From Cylindrobasidium torrendii FP15055 ss-10 (taxonomy: Eukaryota > Basidiomycota > Agaricomycetes > Agaricales > Physalacriaceae): DNA of 64,000 nucleotides. Positions 1-12,256 of the stretch are shown here, piece after piece. Position numbers and translations under genes: made by a program. Under the pieces are notes generated by a model. That model did no database searches, had not been told where the DNA came from, and saw only the letters and a list, made by a program, of their open reading frames with translations. Numbering within the stretch: the first letter of the stretch is position 1; each line of letters opens with the position of its first letter. The DNA lies in NCBI GenBank assembly GCA_000934385.1, contig KN880444.1, positions 1 through 64,000 of the forward strand, given 5' to 3'.

Positions 1-614
1 GTATGGAACAAAATAAATGAGGAGCAACTCCCCGGCTGAAGAAGCGGTTTTGTTCTATGTGTTCCCGCGTCCGCGGAGGGGTCCCGCTCGGAAGCAGGAC
101 TGTCTGAGGTATCTTGCACACACCATATAGCTTCTTGGAAGCCTGTCCGTTAATGGAATCTCCGGAATCGTTGTTGTTCAACATAGCATGAATTACTAAA
201 TAGATTATAACGGGTTTTTTAGCAACAACAAATCGAAATCGCAAGCGTTGCCAACATTAGGAAATTCCAGCCATCAATATGCAAAAGACCCATTTCTTTG
301 GCCTTGCGAATTACCCCTAGTGTTCTCACGGTTGGACCTACAGTGACAACTCGGGCACAATGGCGACAAGTTAGATAAATTGCTGACTTCTGCTCGTCCA
401 GATGCTTTCGAAACCTCGTATGGCCGAGCGCACTCATTTCACTCAAACGCTGCAGGACGCATTCGGCCTAGGCATCGTCATCTCGCTAGTAATAATAGAG
501 ATGCACCAGGCAATAAACTTAATTTACGAGCAATAAAGAAGCTGATAAATCAGATATAGTAGTAGTACTTAGATACACTCTACACCTTTTTCTGCCTTTT
601 TGTATATACCCATC
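1..614. other. Intergenic, left edge
   Basis: I see no convincing gene here. The only longer reading frame (219-446, minus) is 75 codons, has no family resemblance and ends in a short hydrophobic stretch. The F-box gene to the right ends at 615, so the right part is probably its 3' untranslated region and downstream flank. Confidence 0.5.
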
Positions 615-2253
615 TCATAAATCGAGGAGATATAATTGACCTGTGTGCAGACCGAGTGATATTCTTCCTGTACTCTCCTCGAATGACATCGACTGTATAG
701 ACGACGCCAAGAATGGTAACGTGAATGTGGGCGGAAGGAGACGCTCGACGAAGGCTGTCTTGGAATCTCGGGAGGGAAAAGACGCTTTCATAAGAGTAAA
801 GATGTCTGTGTCCCATCTTCGCTCCAACCAAACACAACGATAACCAGTGCGACCTAGGCAGACGATATCTGACGCAGCGCTCGTGGGTGTACGAAAGACG
901 TGTATTGGCATTGCTCCCATCCCAGCCGGACAGTGTGAGTTGACTTCCGCAGGGAAAGAGAATACCGACGCGGTACCGTGGCGAGTGAGCGCGGAGACAG
1001 CCGTCGCGTGGAAGACAAGTGCGGTGATTGCTGGCATGCCATTGCGAATAAAACCATCCGAAAGGGAAAAATCGGAGTCCGAGGGGACCTCATCGGTGGT
1101 ATCCTCTGCAAGGCAGGGCCCAAGAAGGTCATGGTCGGCGTCGTTCTCCGATGCGAGATACCTAGGGCGTGCTAGAGCAGCCTTGGCAGCAGTGAAATCG
1201 TATGTTTGTAAAGCAAGACGTTCATGGAGTTTGAGGCCAGCAATGACAAGGTGGTGCGGGAATAGCCTGAACTGCACGTGTGTGAAATGCTGGAAAGACA
1301 GTCAGTCAACGCAGCCTATGAGCGCGCGCGGGAGATATTACCTCTGGAAGTTTGGCTCGCAGCGTAAGGTGAGTTTGGGTGTCAACGTTGAACGCAAGGA
1401 ATGTGTATGTTGGTGGGCTGAATACATCCCCGAAATGTGCGACAGATATCATCACAATATTGTCGCGCACTCTGAGCTCGCCTGGCGTGCCATCTGAGAG
1501 ACTAGCAATGCGACCGGCCTGATGAAACGTTGCAAGGATGAAGGGGTCCTGGTCTTTATCAAGGCAAACAGAGTAGACGTTCACATTTCTGAGTAGTTGT
1601 GAATCAGTAACTGAGACGGTACTTCGAGGAGTCGAGGACCTACGTGGTACGAGTGTATGCGTCGAGCACGACAGCAACAACAGCTTCTGTTCCGCCCTTT
1701 CTCGTTGCAGCAGAGAACTTGGACGCGTGCGGTATTTCCATGTATGCGTAGCGATACTCGCGGCCCGGAAAAGTGACATTCCAGATGGAGAGACAGAGTG
1801 AGCTGATGCTCGGTGCACGAGCCAAGGTGACTAGCCAGTCGGAAGAGAGAAACTGGGTCTGTATGACGATGTACTCATCAGAGTTCTTGATTTGGGAGAG
1901 TTGGCGAGGATTGTAGGCTTCTGTGCTCCAGTTTCGTTCGAGGCGAAGACCTTTCACCCATGCCCGATGAAGCGTCTGACCTGACAGACGCCGGCAATCC
2001 AAGTCCGGAGGGATATCCAAAGGAAGGCTGTCAGTTCCAATTGTGTGCCAGACGTAGTCTGTGGACCCCAGCGCATGGAACCCACGACAAGTCTGCGTGT
2101 TACGGTGGTTAGCGAGTATCACTCTTCACAAAGAATGGCAATGATTCCCATTGCGAGACGTACCTGCAACAGACATAGCACAGATTCCACCGGAATATAC
2201 GAGACGACAACAAGGAGAATGTCAACTGGCAGGGCCAGGATGCCGCCAGTCAT
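615..2253 (-). CDS. F-box protein
   Basis: An F-box protein is a substrate-recruiting subunit of SCF (Skp1-cullin-F-box) ubiquitin ligases. The start is the ATG at 2251-2253: residues 5-25 read LALPVDILLVVVSYIPVES, the usual first helices of an F-box at the very N-terminus. A GTACGT donor follows the codons for CLLQ, and the reading resumes at TCRGFHALGS after a short intron. The rest of the chain (about 500 residues in three further exons) is rich in Trp and in beta-strand-like segments, as in the loosely conserved C-terminal regions of basidiomycete F-box proteins; I recognise no WD40 or LRR signature. It ends with TGQLYLLDL and a stop at 615. Exon joins near 1640 and 1290 are approximate. 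The family call is firm at the N-terminus; the substrate is unknown. Confidence 0.72.
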
Positions 2254-2410
2254 GACCGCGGAAGAACAAGAGGGAGAGTCGCTATATTCAGCAGCGCATG
2301 AAGTATTAGATAAGATAAGATTCTGATTGCCGGAGGAGCCGGAGAGGCTAGAGCCATTTAAGACGATGCCGAGAAGGTCAGTGATCATCTACCCCTTGCC
2401 TCCAGCAACC

Positions 2411-4361
2411 ATGGCGAATAGTACACATAGTGACGCCGTCAGCGAATTTTCTGAATTTATCGTCCCAAGCGTCCATTCTGACGATGACCACTCCGATTCT
2501 GACTGGCTAGACATCGCTAGCAATCGCGAGGAGGCTGTTTCGGACAACGAAGACCATGATAACGCCCAGGTAGCCACTCTATCTCGGCGCTCGTCGATGA
2601 GCTTTGACGATAGCTCTCGTGATGGTGGCGACACCGACCGCTGGGACGGCTTCACAGACGATGAACACAGTGATGCAGGATCCACCATGCCGGACAACGT
2701 CGTCGACCTTGACTCTCCCATCATGGGTCCAGTGACTGCCGATAACGACGACGACAACGGCGGCCCGTTTGGGGAAGAACAGCGCTTGCTTGATCAAAGC
2801 ATGTACAGCACACTGTCCTCGTCCAGCTCTCGCCCATCAACAGTCCACAACTCCTTGCGAGACTTGCGGCTGTCGTTCCCCGATCCGCTCACCAGCTCGG
2901 GTCGTACTTCCTTAAGCTCGTCTTTTGACAACGTGGCAAGCATCGAGGGCATGCCCATGGACACAGTCGCTGTCGCCGAGAAGCCAGCTGCAAAGGAACA
3001 AGCTCCAAATCCCACAGCTTTGTCTCCCGCGCTTAATAGCGACTTCCCCCTCCTCGCCGACTTTACATTCGCCGTCAGTGGCACCTCCCACCCACTCAAA
3101 GCGGCATTCATTCTCAAGTTTCTCGAGAAAGCGTTCAGTGGCAATGGCATGACTCTAACTGGCCGCAGTACTCACGGCCAAGATGCTTGGTATCACTTCA
3201 CCTGCCCAAAAGACGCTGCCGTGGCTGAATCTTCGACTGTCCTAGTCCGTGACGGTGCAGAGGCGGTAAGGATCCTTAGCAAAATGCTTGCAGTGCTCAT
3301 GCGTGGGCAAATACAGGGTTACCCGTGCAATGCACGCCTCGTCTTCCTCCCGGACCCCGACCATCATCACTGGGGCCCACCTTCCATTTTCATATCCCTT
3401 CCCGATGCTCAAGGCACCATCGACGACACTGTCACACAGACAATGGCAGGGCGCCGCGACCACTTCGTATCCTGGAACTCCCTCGACACTACCTTTGATG
3501 CCAGTCAATGGCTGACAGGCGAAGTGAAGGTAGCTAAGAATGTGGAGCGCTGTGCTTACTTTACTAAGTGAGTCTGTCATCTTGTCTTACGAGCGTCTAA
3601 CCCAGAGTTTTAGACTTTTCGTTGCATTTGCTCTCATCGTCGCTGGCGGTTTGCTAGGCAGGAGCATGTCTGCATCGACGACGCCAGCAGTCTTTCCGTC
3701 TGGGAGAAATATCACGACCTCTCTTGGCCGCCCCGCACCCTCAAGTCTGCTGTCCATGTCCCAGACGCGCTCACTATCCGTGTACTCCAATCCTACAAAG
3801 CTCAGTTCAATGGAGGAACGTATCATTACGATTTCCGAGCCCTCGACTTCTATGTCGCTTATCACCATTCCCACATTGACCAAGGACCTCATATTTTCCC
3901 CTTCATCGACGCCTTCGTCGTCGGTTCAAGCAGGGGAAACCATGGCCATCAACATCCGAGCCATAGATTCCCTTTCAATCATTGCCGAGGTCGCGTACAA
4001 GTCGGTCATGGATCTTGTCTCGAAGGATATGCGAGATCTACTCGTGGCGTTGGATGACTTGACGAGGGCGATCCGCAGACAGACGGAAAGCAGTATCTGC
4101 GCGTCGAAGACGCTGGCCCAGAAAGTGCTGGTTGGAGTACACTACCGTCACGAGCGCGCCAAAGACAGGGCTAAGGGCCTTCTATCGTCTGTTGGGGCAG
4201 CCTTTGGGAGCAAGGCCCGGAGCAATGCACACGCCGTTAAAGACCTCATAGCCGTATCTGGCTCTGAGGTCTGGCGGTCCTACCAAGAGACACAGGTCGA
4301 GTGGGCTGGTGCACTCAAAGACAGGGCTAGGAGGAGGTCGGGGAAAGTAATCTGGGCGTGA
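2411..4361 (+). CDS. Uncharacterised single-pass membrane protein
   Basis: Two exons joined by one clear intron (3568-3613, GTGAGT...TTTTAG), which restores the frame as CAYFTK-LFVAFALIVAGG. The first exon codes about 385 residues: an acidic, Ser-rich, probably disordered N-terminus (many D/S runs), then a folded stretch around residues 210-380 containing FVSWNSLDTTFDASQWL. A single hydrophobic helix (FVAFALIVAGGLLG) follows directly after the splice, then about 240 residues ending in a basic tail (RARRRSGKVIWA). The start is uncertain: an in-frame ATG also exists at 2366, and I prefer 2411 because its context (ACCATGG) is stronger. The layout suggests a protein anchored in ER, nuclear or plasma membrane with a large soluble N-terminal part. 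I do not recognise the family. Confidence 0.7.
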
Positions 4362-4701
4362 TTTTGATGTTCACGTATGTGTCCGTTTTCAGTGTACAAT
4401 ATGATGTATTACCTTTATGTTTATCCCAAATTTACGCAATTTCTTAACTACCCTAGTCATGATTCGAGCGCTCAGCCTGATCAACTGCTTGTCTTCACGG
4501 AGTTTTGCAAGTGCTTTGTGCCCATATGCATGCTAACTAAGTGCATACCCGGCGCGTCTCCAGTGTCCATCATAATTGAAATATGATCTTCATCATCGCT
4601 CACGTGCGCAAAATATTTGATCTGAGCAGCGACATAGACCACCGTAACCTTTTCTCCCTTTCGCGACGTCGGTCGGCAAAAATAAGAACTCTTTTGAGAG
4701 A
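4362..4701. promoter_or_regulatory. Promoter region of XPOT
   Basis: 340 bp between the upstream gene and the exportin start. It holds a palindromic CACGTG at 4601-4606, about 96 bp before the ATG, a typical bHLH (Cbf1-type) site. No reading frame of note. The site is seen directly; its use is inferred. Confidence 0.35.
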
Positions 4702-7700
4702 ATGGAGCAGGAATTAGATCGGGTGGTGCAGGCAATCGCTGTTGCCTCGAATCCGACGCCAGCACAAACGAGCCTCCAACCTGATGCCCTTGCATATCTA
4801 CAGACGATTGAACAGAATGCTGCAGAGACCTGGCGGATCGCATTTCCGCTGTTTTTGGATACCGCCGCAGATGGCTCTCGAAAATACCCGGCGGAAGTTC
4901 GATTCTTTGCGTTGCGGGTGCTGGACAACTTTTTCGACAGTCGGTGCGTAGTCCACCAGGTCAAATGGTCTTCGTCTGACGACGATGGCTTAGATTCGAG
5001 CCATTTGACGCGGAGACATTTCAAACGATCCAAAGGCATCTGGTGGGCTATCTGCAGGCGGAGTACGTGTATGGAGGGGCGGATTCACAGTCATCGTGTG
5101 CGTGGTGTACACATAGTATGCTGGACCCTGCTGATTCTTGTTTCTAGATATGCGCAACAAATTCACCCATACACTTTCCTTGTTCTTTCTGTGCACATAC
5201 ACCAACCAGTGGCCAACATTCTTTGTGGATCTATTCTCACTCATCCGGTCCTCAAGCGACGATGCCCTCTTCAATCGACACATTGCCTTGCTCTTTTTCC
5301 ACCTCGTCCTAGAGATCTCCGGCGAGGTCGCGGACCAGATGATCAAGGCGGCACGACAATACACTCAGCTGCGTGTAGAGCGTGACGGACGCGTTCGCGA
5401 CGCCCTGCGCGAACGCGATGCGACGCGCATCAACGAGGCCGTCCTCACTATCGTCGCAGACGCTGCAGAACGCATGGCCAACCTCCAGAAGTCACCAGAC
5501 AATGCCAAACAAATCACAGATGCCGTTGAAGTCGTCGACTGGGGCGTCCGGACATTCAGTTCGTATGTGAGCTGGATCGACATCAATCTCACTGTCACAT
5601 CCACAACGGTTCCATTGTTGTTTACCCTTCTCAATGATCAATCCCTCCCCATCCGGCTTGCCACCAGCTCGGCATTGACGCGAATTGTGTCCAAAGGCTT
5701 GAAGGAACCGCGGGATAAACTACAACTACTCAAAGTCCTCTCCCTCGGCCAAGTACTCGACGCGTTGGAACAAAAGACTCATCAACAACAAATCGAGCGA
5801 GGAAGTGAGACGGACGAGGGCGAGGAGTCATTCCGCGAGGCGCTGGGAAAGATGTTCAATATATTTGGTCTTGAGCTAACCAAACTCGATGACTCCCCCG
5901 ATGAACAAGTACGCGCCGAAGCTACACAATATCTCACACAATCTCTTCCTGTCCTCGTTCGCTTCATGGCCGATGAGTATGACGATACCTGTTCGACTGT
6001 CTTCCCTTTGCTTCAAGTCATTCTCACAACCGTGTGTGTTCTTCTCATGCCGATATCATCCCGCTAACACCATTCCATAGTACAAACGCCAACGCAAAGT
6101 CTCTACAGAGTCTATCGAGCCAGAAAAGCGGACTTTCCTTGCTTCGCTTCTCGAGGTCATATTAGCCAAGATGAAATGGGACCCTGACACGGATTACGAT
6201 GACCTGGATGAAGAGGACGCTGCCGAATTTGAAAAACTTCGTAAGGAGCTGAGAACGTTTGCGGATTCAATCACTTCCATCGACCAAGAATTGGTGACCA
6301 GCGCGGTCCGCAACCTAGCGTTCTCCACTCTCAACGCCCACCAGAGTGGTGTCAATGTCAAATGGTACGATGCAGAGTTGGGCGTGTACATGGTGTATAT
6401 CTTTGGGGAGATCAACAAGAGTCAGTTGAGCTGGTCCCGTCCTTGATGGTACTGACCTTTGACAAGGTGGAGCCAAGGGCAGAGCAGCGTTCTGCAACAC
6501 CCCCGTTAATATTGAGAAGGAGAGTCGCAAAGGGACGGACTATTCAGAATACGCACTCACAACACTCGGCGAACTGTTGTTTGCTCTCACGCAATCTAAT
6601 CTGTCGTCCCATCCTCATCGCGCGGTCACCTTGCAATTTTTCGAGACCGTTTCGCGCTACACGGATTTCTTCAAAGTACGGAAGGTGTGCATAGTCCCGA
6701 CTCTGGAAGCCTTTGTAGACACACGGCAAGCTTCTTCGCGATACGCGCTACGGCGATTAACTGACTACTCTCCTAGCGGCCTGCACCATCCTGATGCCTC
6801 TTTCCGGTCAAGGTTATCCTTCCTATTTTCGCGGTTCATACGCGAGATACGCAACGATATTCCTGGGGACATCTGTCCCAATATTGCGCAAACCTTACGC
6901 GACCTCCTCGAGCTACAGGTAGAGCTGCCGGACCCGGAAGAGGTGGAAACCGATATCCTGACCGAAGCGGCACGAAGCTCGCAGTTTGAAGATCAACTCT
7001 TCTTGTACGAGACCGTGGGCATTTTGTGCGCCATAACGGCCAAGAGTGGTGTGCAGGATCCAACAGCAGCGCTACTTTCGTTTGTGAAGCCTCTGATGGA
7101 CAAACTATCCGAAAGCTTGCAGGCCTACAGGACAAATCCACAGGACATCGTTCCCCTTGTGATGACCCACCATGTCATTTTTGCGCTTGGGACCATCGCG
7201 AAGGGATATCCCGACTATCCGTCGCCGACACCAGAAGGATTCGTCTCATTGTCGCTAGACGTGTTCGCGCAAGTGGCGCAAGCAATCCTCGTCTGCTTGG
7301 AAAACATGAACATCATCAAGATTGTCCGGGAAGCAGTAAGTTGACTCTTCTTCATTGCGTTGGTGTGTCTCATCTTCATTAGACCCGCTTCGCGTTTGCA
7401 CGCATCCTGGCGACGGCTGGCCCGAATGTGACGAGTTACATCCCCGCACTCATGTCAAACCTGCTTGTACACTTCGAACCGACCGAGCTCGTGGAGTTCA
7501 TCAACTTCATCGTCCTGCTCATATACAAACTGCAAGACGAAATGTTTGCGGTTTTGGACGAGCTTGTCGGGCCATTGAGCAACCACATCATCGGGATATT
7601 ATCGCAGCCAGTGACAGACTCGGAGGTGCAAAAAGAGCACTTGGAAACGAAGAAGGCCTATCTTGGTCTGCTCAACAGTATAATTTCGTCCAAGGCTTCG

Positions 7701-8226
7701 GGAGTCCTGATATCTGAGCGTATGGCTTTTCATACTTGTCGATTTGATTCTCGGCTCAAACTCAACAGGCAACAAGGCATCATTCGAGCCACTAATGCAG
7801 AACATGGCTGGGATTGCAGAAGATGTCTCTGATCCAGGCAGCGAGAAACTTGCGTTCATCTTTTTGAATCGGTGTGTTACGGCGTGGATGTCTGCAGAGA
7901 GTGATTCTTCGAAGCCCCTCCCTGGATTCGAGCAGTTTATCTACGAGAGGATTGTCCCAGCCGCCTTCAGGGTTCCGGCTGCACCTGGATTGAACGTGAA
8001 GGATGGCCAAGTAACAGTGGTCCTACACGAATTGGCCAACTTCTTGCACAATCTTGGACGGACTCGTGGTGCGGAGGCGTACGAGTACTTCCTCAACGTA
8101 TTTCTGCCTGCGCAAAATTGGCCGCCGGAGATGGCGACGGACTTCACGAGCAAGCTGCGTGAACTAGATGCGAAGGGGTTCAGGAAGTACTTTACGGATT
8201 TCGTGCGCTCGACAAGAGCGACCTAA
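4702..8226 (+). CDS. XPOT: tRNA exportin (exportin-T)
   Basis: Karyopherin-beta of the Los1/Xpo-t family, which carries mature tRNA out of the nucleus together with Ran-GTP. The ATG at 4702 opens MEQELDRVVQAIAVAS. Residues from about 80 contain the hallmark segment after splicing (YMRNKFTHTLSLFFL, then WPTFFVDLFSLI), matching the second and third HEAT repeats of exportin-T where Ran binds. The block RHIALLFFHLVLEISGEV and the later DRLEALDAF-free HEAT solenoid continue to the stop at 8226, giving a protein a little over 1,000 residues, the normal length of the family. At least five short introns (for example near 4946, 5065, 6030, 6420, 7340, 7720) interrupt it. The family assignment is strong; exact exon borders are approximate. 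Confidence 0.9.
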
Positions 8227-8520
8227 ATGGACGGTAACAGAGCTTGCGAGATGATTTATGTAGCACCTTTTCCCTCTTCTTTCTTTACTACATTGTTTAA
8301 GTACACATATTTGTTATCGATACTATAGTTTTCTGTGCTACCTCTATTGTATTCCTTACTGCAAGTATGGCATTGCCGTCGATGATTTTGTGCCACTTTG
8401 AGGTAGTAGTATCGATCAAATGGCGTTCGCTCAGAATCAGACACCTGAGTCTGCCTTGTTCTGATTCAGGACTCTTGTTATCGCATACCACCACTTTCTG
8501 CGCCGGGCCACAGCGCGTCG

Positions 8521-10926
8521 ATGTCGGCCGTATCAGCGGCTACTGCATCTGCCTCGGCTTCGGACTCTAAATTCGTTGGCAAAGGCGTGATAGATGCGTT
8601 GGCGGCATTCCCAACGCGCTTGCTTTCGGCGTGGACCGGGGACGAGGGCAATACCATGGATGCAGCGCCTATACGGGGAACATGGCCCCCCACAGCGGCG
8701 AAACGATTCGAGGTTCCAACAACAGAGGCAGCAACGGCAGCGCAGGCAGTCACTCCGACACTCCCGGGCCCATGGGCATTTTTCACGTCTTCGTATATGC
8801 TTGGTCTATTCGCCATGGTGCGCAATAATACTCTCTATAAGCTGGAGCATACTCACAACATTCGATAGGCTATCTTGATGCATCGCATACAGAATATTGT
8901 CGTCCCCACACGACCACCTGGCCACAGTTTCGGGACACGCCGCCGCGACCGCAGCTTTTTGCGCATTGTGTACGACTTCATCCTTCCGCTCGATGTCACG
9001 CGAACCACGACGCGATTCGTCCTTCATCTGCCTACGCTTTACTTCATGGGCAAGATGTTGCTCATATGGACTATCCTCTTGGCCCAGGCATGCGCCATGT
9101 ACCCCCAGCGCGATTCAGGCCTCATTGCCGAACTTGGTGACTGGGTGAAGAAACAGGAAATGAGCCAAATTAGCTGGGCGACTTTCTGCGCCGTTTGCGC
9201 CGCATTCTGCGTGGAAGGATTTGTGAAAGGGCTGGACGGCGTTGGCGTCGGCATTGCAGCACACATGCAAGCTAATACTTCACCTTTCAATTTAGTGCGT
9301 CCCATCCAGAACTGTCTGTCCAGCTTGCTAACTGCGCACAGGTTGGCTACGCCTTCATGCTTCACATCTACTCTTCCCCTGGCACCCACACCTACCGACC
9401 TCTGGACCTCCCCTCACGGCCTGACAAACACATCATTTTCACCATTGCGATTCCGCTCCTACAGCTCACTATTTTCCATGTGCTTTCTATTCACAAGAGG
9501 TGGTCTAGTCATCGCCTCATTCCCACGGCGCTATCCTCGCTTTTGTCACTCACGCATTTCCATGGAACCCTCCTGTTACATCACACAAAGCTACGAACCG
9601 GGTCGACGAAGCCCAGCACACCATATCCACTTCTCAATTATATACCCAACATCTTTGAGACCTGCCTCATCCTAACCACTGTTCTCACTGTAGTTCTCAA
9701 CTGCCTCACACAGCTTCTGCTCTCAGGCGGTGTCGTTCGACCCCTCCTGGGCCTCGGGGGAGGCTCCTTGTGGGCTCCAAGCTGGGAGGAGGACTTTGGC
9801 GTGCTGCTTCTTCGTATTGGGACGGCCAGTCTCGAGGCAACTGGCCTACGCGGATGGGGAAATGAGGTTGGAACCGTAATTGCAGCGCCACCAGTTGCAC
9901 AGCAGCAACTCGAGTACGGCAGTTTGGATATGACTCGCGCTGGGGTCACAATGGGTGCGCCAGGGACAACAATTACTACGACGACTTCGAGTGGCAGGAG
10001 AAAGCGACGTGTGCTGACTACGAGGGGCTGGCGGAATGAAGTGCGAGATGTGCGCCTAAGCACCGGGGAGAGGCAGGATGGTACAGTGGGGATCGTTGGT
10101 GTGATATGGTTCAGTCGTGGATGGTTTAGAGAGGCGTGGAGATATCTGACAAAGCTGTGGGTCATTGGATGGGGCCTTGTTGGTGTTGGGTGGGACTTGG
10201 TGCGTGGACGAAAGGTGAGGGATGGCTGGATGGCGCGAACACGAATGCCACAACCTGTACGGCGTGTTGCCATCCCTCGACAGGATCGAAACCACGGGAG
10301 GGCAGAGGATAGCGGTGCTGACGATGACGGGCTCTACGAGAGATTCAGGCGTGGAGAAGACTTGAGCGACGATGAGGGTGAATGGAGTGAGGGTGACAGC
10401 CCAGACGAAGCGTTTTCGGACGACGGGGAAGATAGTGCAAACGAATGGGACGAGGCAGTTGGGCTTTATGCGGAACTGCAGTCGGACGAGGCGGCATCGT
10501 CGTCTGCCCTGGTGGCTCACGCGCATATGTCTCATCGCGGTGGTTCCCCGCTCACGCGAAGACAATTTCGCAACATGCTCACTCCACCAGAACTAGAACC
10601 TCGTGGTATGCCGCCAGTTCTCGTTGTTTGTTGCTTGCACTGATTGTCTTGCTTAGCGCCCAGCCGTCCTCCCGTAGCTGCAGACGATGACTCGTCTCGC
10701 AGAAACTGTGTGATTTGTGTGAGCGAGGAGCGTCAAATTATCTGTTGGCCTTGTCGATGTTTGTCGATGTGCGACGAGTGCAGAGAAACGCTGGCTTCCC
10801 GCTCATCTGCGTCGAAGCATCGCTGCCCGTGCTGCCGCAAGCCGTGAGTCCCGTGAAATTCCTTCCTGTTGTGTTGGCTGATCTTTCGATAGCGTGGAAG
10901 GGTACTCCAGGATATTCATTCCGTAA
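8521..10926 (+). CDS. Multi-pass RING E3 ligase, Asi1/Asi3-like
   Basis: Membrane-embedded ubiquitin ligase resembling yeast Asi1/Asi3 of the inner nuclear membrane, which degrade mislocalised membrane proteins and transcription factors. After a variable N-terminus, several hydrophobic segments follow (AFFTSSYMLGLFAMAIL, LYFMGKMLLIWTILLAQA, HIIFTIAIPLLQLTIFHV, ETCLILTTVLTVVLNCL). A long acidic disordered region precedes a C-terminal RING (CVICVSEERQIICWPCRC...CPCC) in which the metal ligands are all Cys, as in Asi proteins. The last intron (GTGAGT at about 10845 to a TAG acceptor near 10900) restores the family's conserved tail VEGYSRIFIP before TAA at 10924-10926; reading straight through would stop at the intron. 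Introns are also clear at 8818 and 9296. RING and topology are strong; orthology to Asi1 versus Asi3 is undecided. Confidence 0.82.
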
Positions 10927-11255
10927 ACACCGAAGGGATGGGACAATGTATGGATGGTTATGTTTAAAAGGACTCTGTATTATATGAAATGTGCCTGGTG
11001 AATATATCTGGTTGTTCTTTGTTCTTTACTGTACAGTTTGGCCATTTGCCAGCGTTCGCAGATTCATCCGATGGTAGCCATGTATTCTTCAAGTGCATCT
11101 ACAGCATTCAGTATAGTATTCGTTGCATCCACCTGGTCAGTGGTCCACATGAAAGAAGAATACGGGCAAGATACCATTGCCTGGATTTGGTTCAATAAAC
11201 ATAACAAAATAACGTAAGGCACTGGTGGTAAAGACATGGACGACACTCCAGATAC
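10927..11255. other. Convergent intergenic region
   Basis: About 330 bp between the 3' ends of the RING gene (+) and MIS12 (-). It is relatively AT-rich and should hold the two 3' untranslated regions. No gene seen. Confidence 0.5.
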
Positions 11256-12189
11256 TTAGCTCGTATCCATGCGTTCATCGCCTATAGTCTTCTTGACCTC
11301 GTTGAGCACATTCAATGTATGCAGTAGCTGTTTGAGCTGTCCGGCTGTCGCGCCAGCAGCTTCGCGTTCCTGTGTGGTCTCCGAATCTCGTTGTTGAGTG
11401 ACGAGTTCCTCCACAGCCCAGTTCAAATAACCGATTTTGCCTGTCTCCCATGGTCGTTTGCCAGGGTCGGGGAGCTGTAGACGCTGGATGGCAGCTGCGT
11501 GGCCCGAGTCAAAATCAGGAAGCCTGAGTAGTGCGTTATATAACGCCATTAATTTCGAAGGTAAGCTGGCGATTTCACGCATGTCAATGTCCAGAGGTTG
11601 GAGGTACTGCAGACGTTGTTTTGCGATGGCGTTGCGGCCGCGGGTCAAATGTATAGCTTTCTTTAGATTGCGCTTCGTCGTACTCTCCTAGTGGGATGTA
11701 AGCCTTAGTAAAGACGCGTCGAGTGAGTGTACACACGTCGCGAATCCGTTTCCGCATCTCTTCAATTTCATCCAGTAAAGCTTGTTCTTGTTCCGCCGTC
11801 GCGTCCATTTCCAGTCCAATTTGCTGAGGGACGACTATTTCAATCTCCTTTGGCACGAAGAACACGTTTCGCAGTGCCCACGTCTCGAAACGATCGTAGG
11901 CCATGTCGGTATGGTGTTCGAGCAACGTCTGCAGCGCGGCAAGACCTCGCTCAATTTCACTGTCGTAGTTTCCTTCCTGTTTGTCTGCCCAGTTTGTGAT
12001 GTATTCCTCGAAACCATCAAGACCTTCTTCGATGGCGGCGTTGGCGATTGAGATTATATCGTCGAGTAAGAGTTGAGGATGGAACCCAAGCAGTTCGACT
12101 AGTAGAAGAGGGGGAGTAGGGCTTTCATCTCCACTGCGGTCAGCCTCATTAGCGAGCAGAGAGGAAGGGCCTGCTTCGGCTATGGACAT
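11256..12189 (-). CDS. MIS12: Kinetochore protein Mis12/Mtw1
   Basis: Subunit of the Mis12 (MIND) complex that bridges inner centromere proteins to the Ndc80 and KNL1 microtubule-binding complexes. The start (CAT at 12187-12189) gives MSIAEAGPSSLL; residues 30-60 carry the family signature LLGFHPQLLLDDIISIAN, followed by a Mis12 head (NWADKQEGNYDSEIERGL, then DRFETWALRNVFFVP) and coiled-coil helices. A 49 bp intron (about 11686-11734, GTGTGT...CTACTAAG-like branch...CTAG) joins RIRD to ESTTKRNLKKAIHL, putting the C-terminal helices in frame. The protein is about 294 residues, normal for fungal Mtw1. It is divergent from the Alba-type gene 67 bp away. Confidence 0.9.
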
Positions 12190-12256
12190 GGTGGAGGATG
12201 GAGGATATGTAGAGCGAACTAGTGCACGTGCACGATCATCTTTCCCTCCCCCCACC
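12190..12256. promoter_or_regulatory. Short bidirectional promoter with CACGTG
   Basis: Only 67 bp separate the start codons of MIS12 (-) and the Rpp25-like gene (+). A 12 bp perfect palindrome (GTGCACGTGCAC, 12222-12233) with a central CACGTG E-box lies in the middle, and a C-rich pyrimidine run precedes the right-hand ATG. A shared control element for both genes is the simplest reading, by inference. Confidence 0.5.

Noticed and set aside
219..446. 75-codon minus frame at the left edge
   Set aside because: No family texture, weak composition and no splice partners; likely chance.
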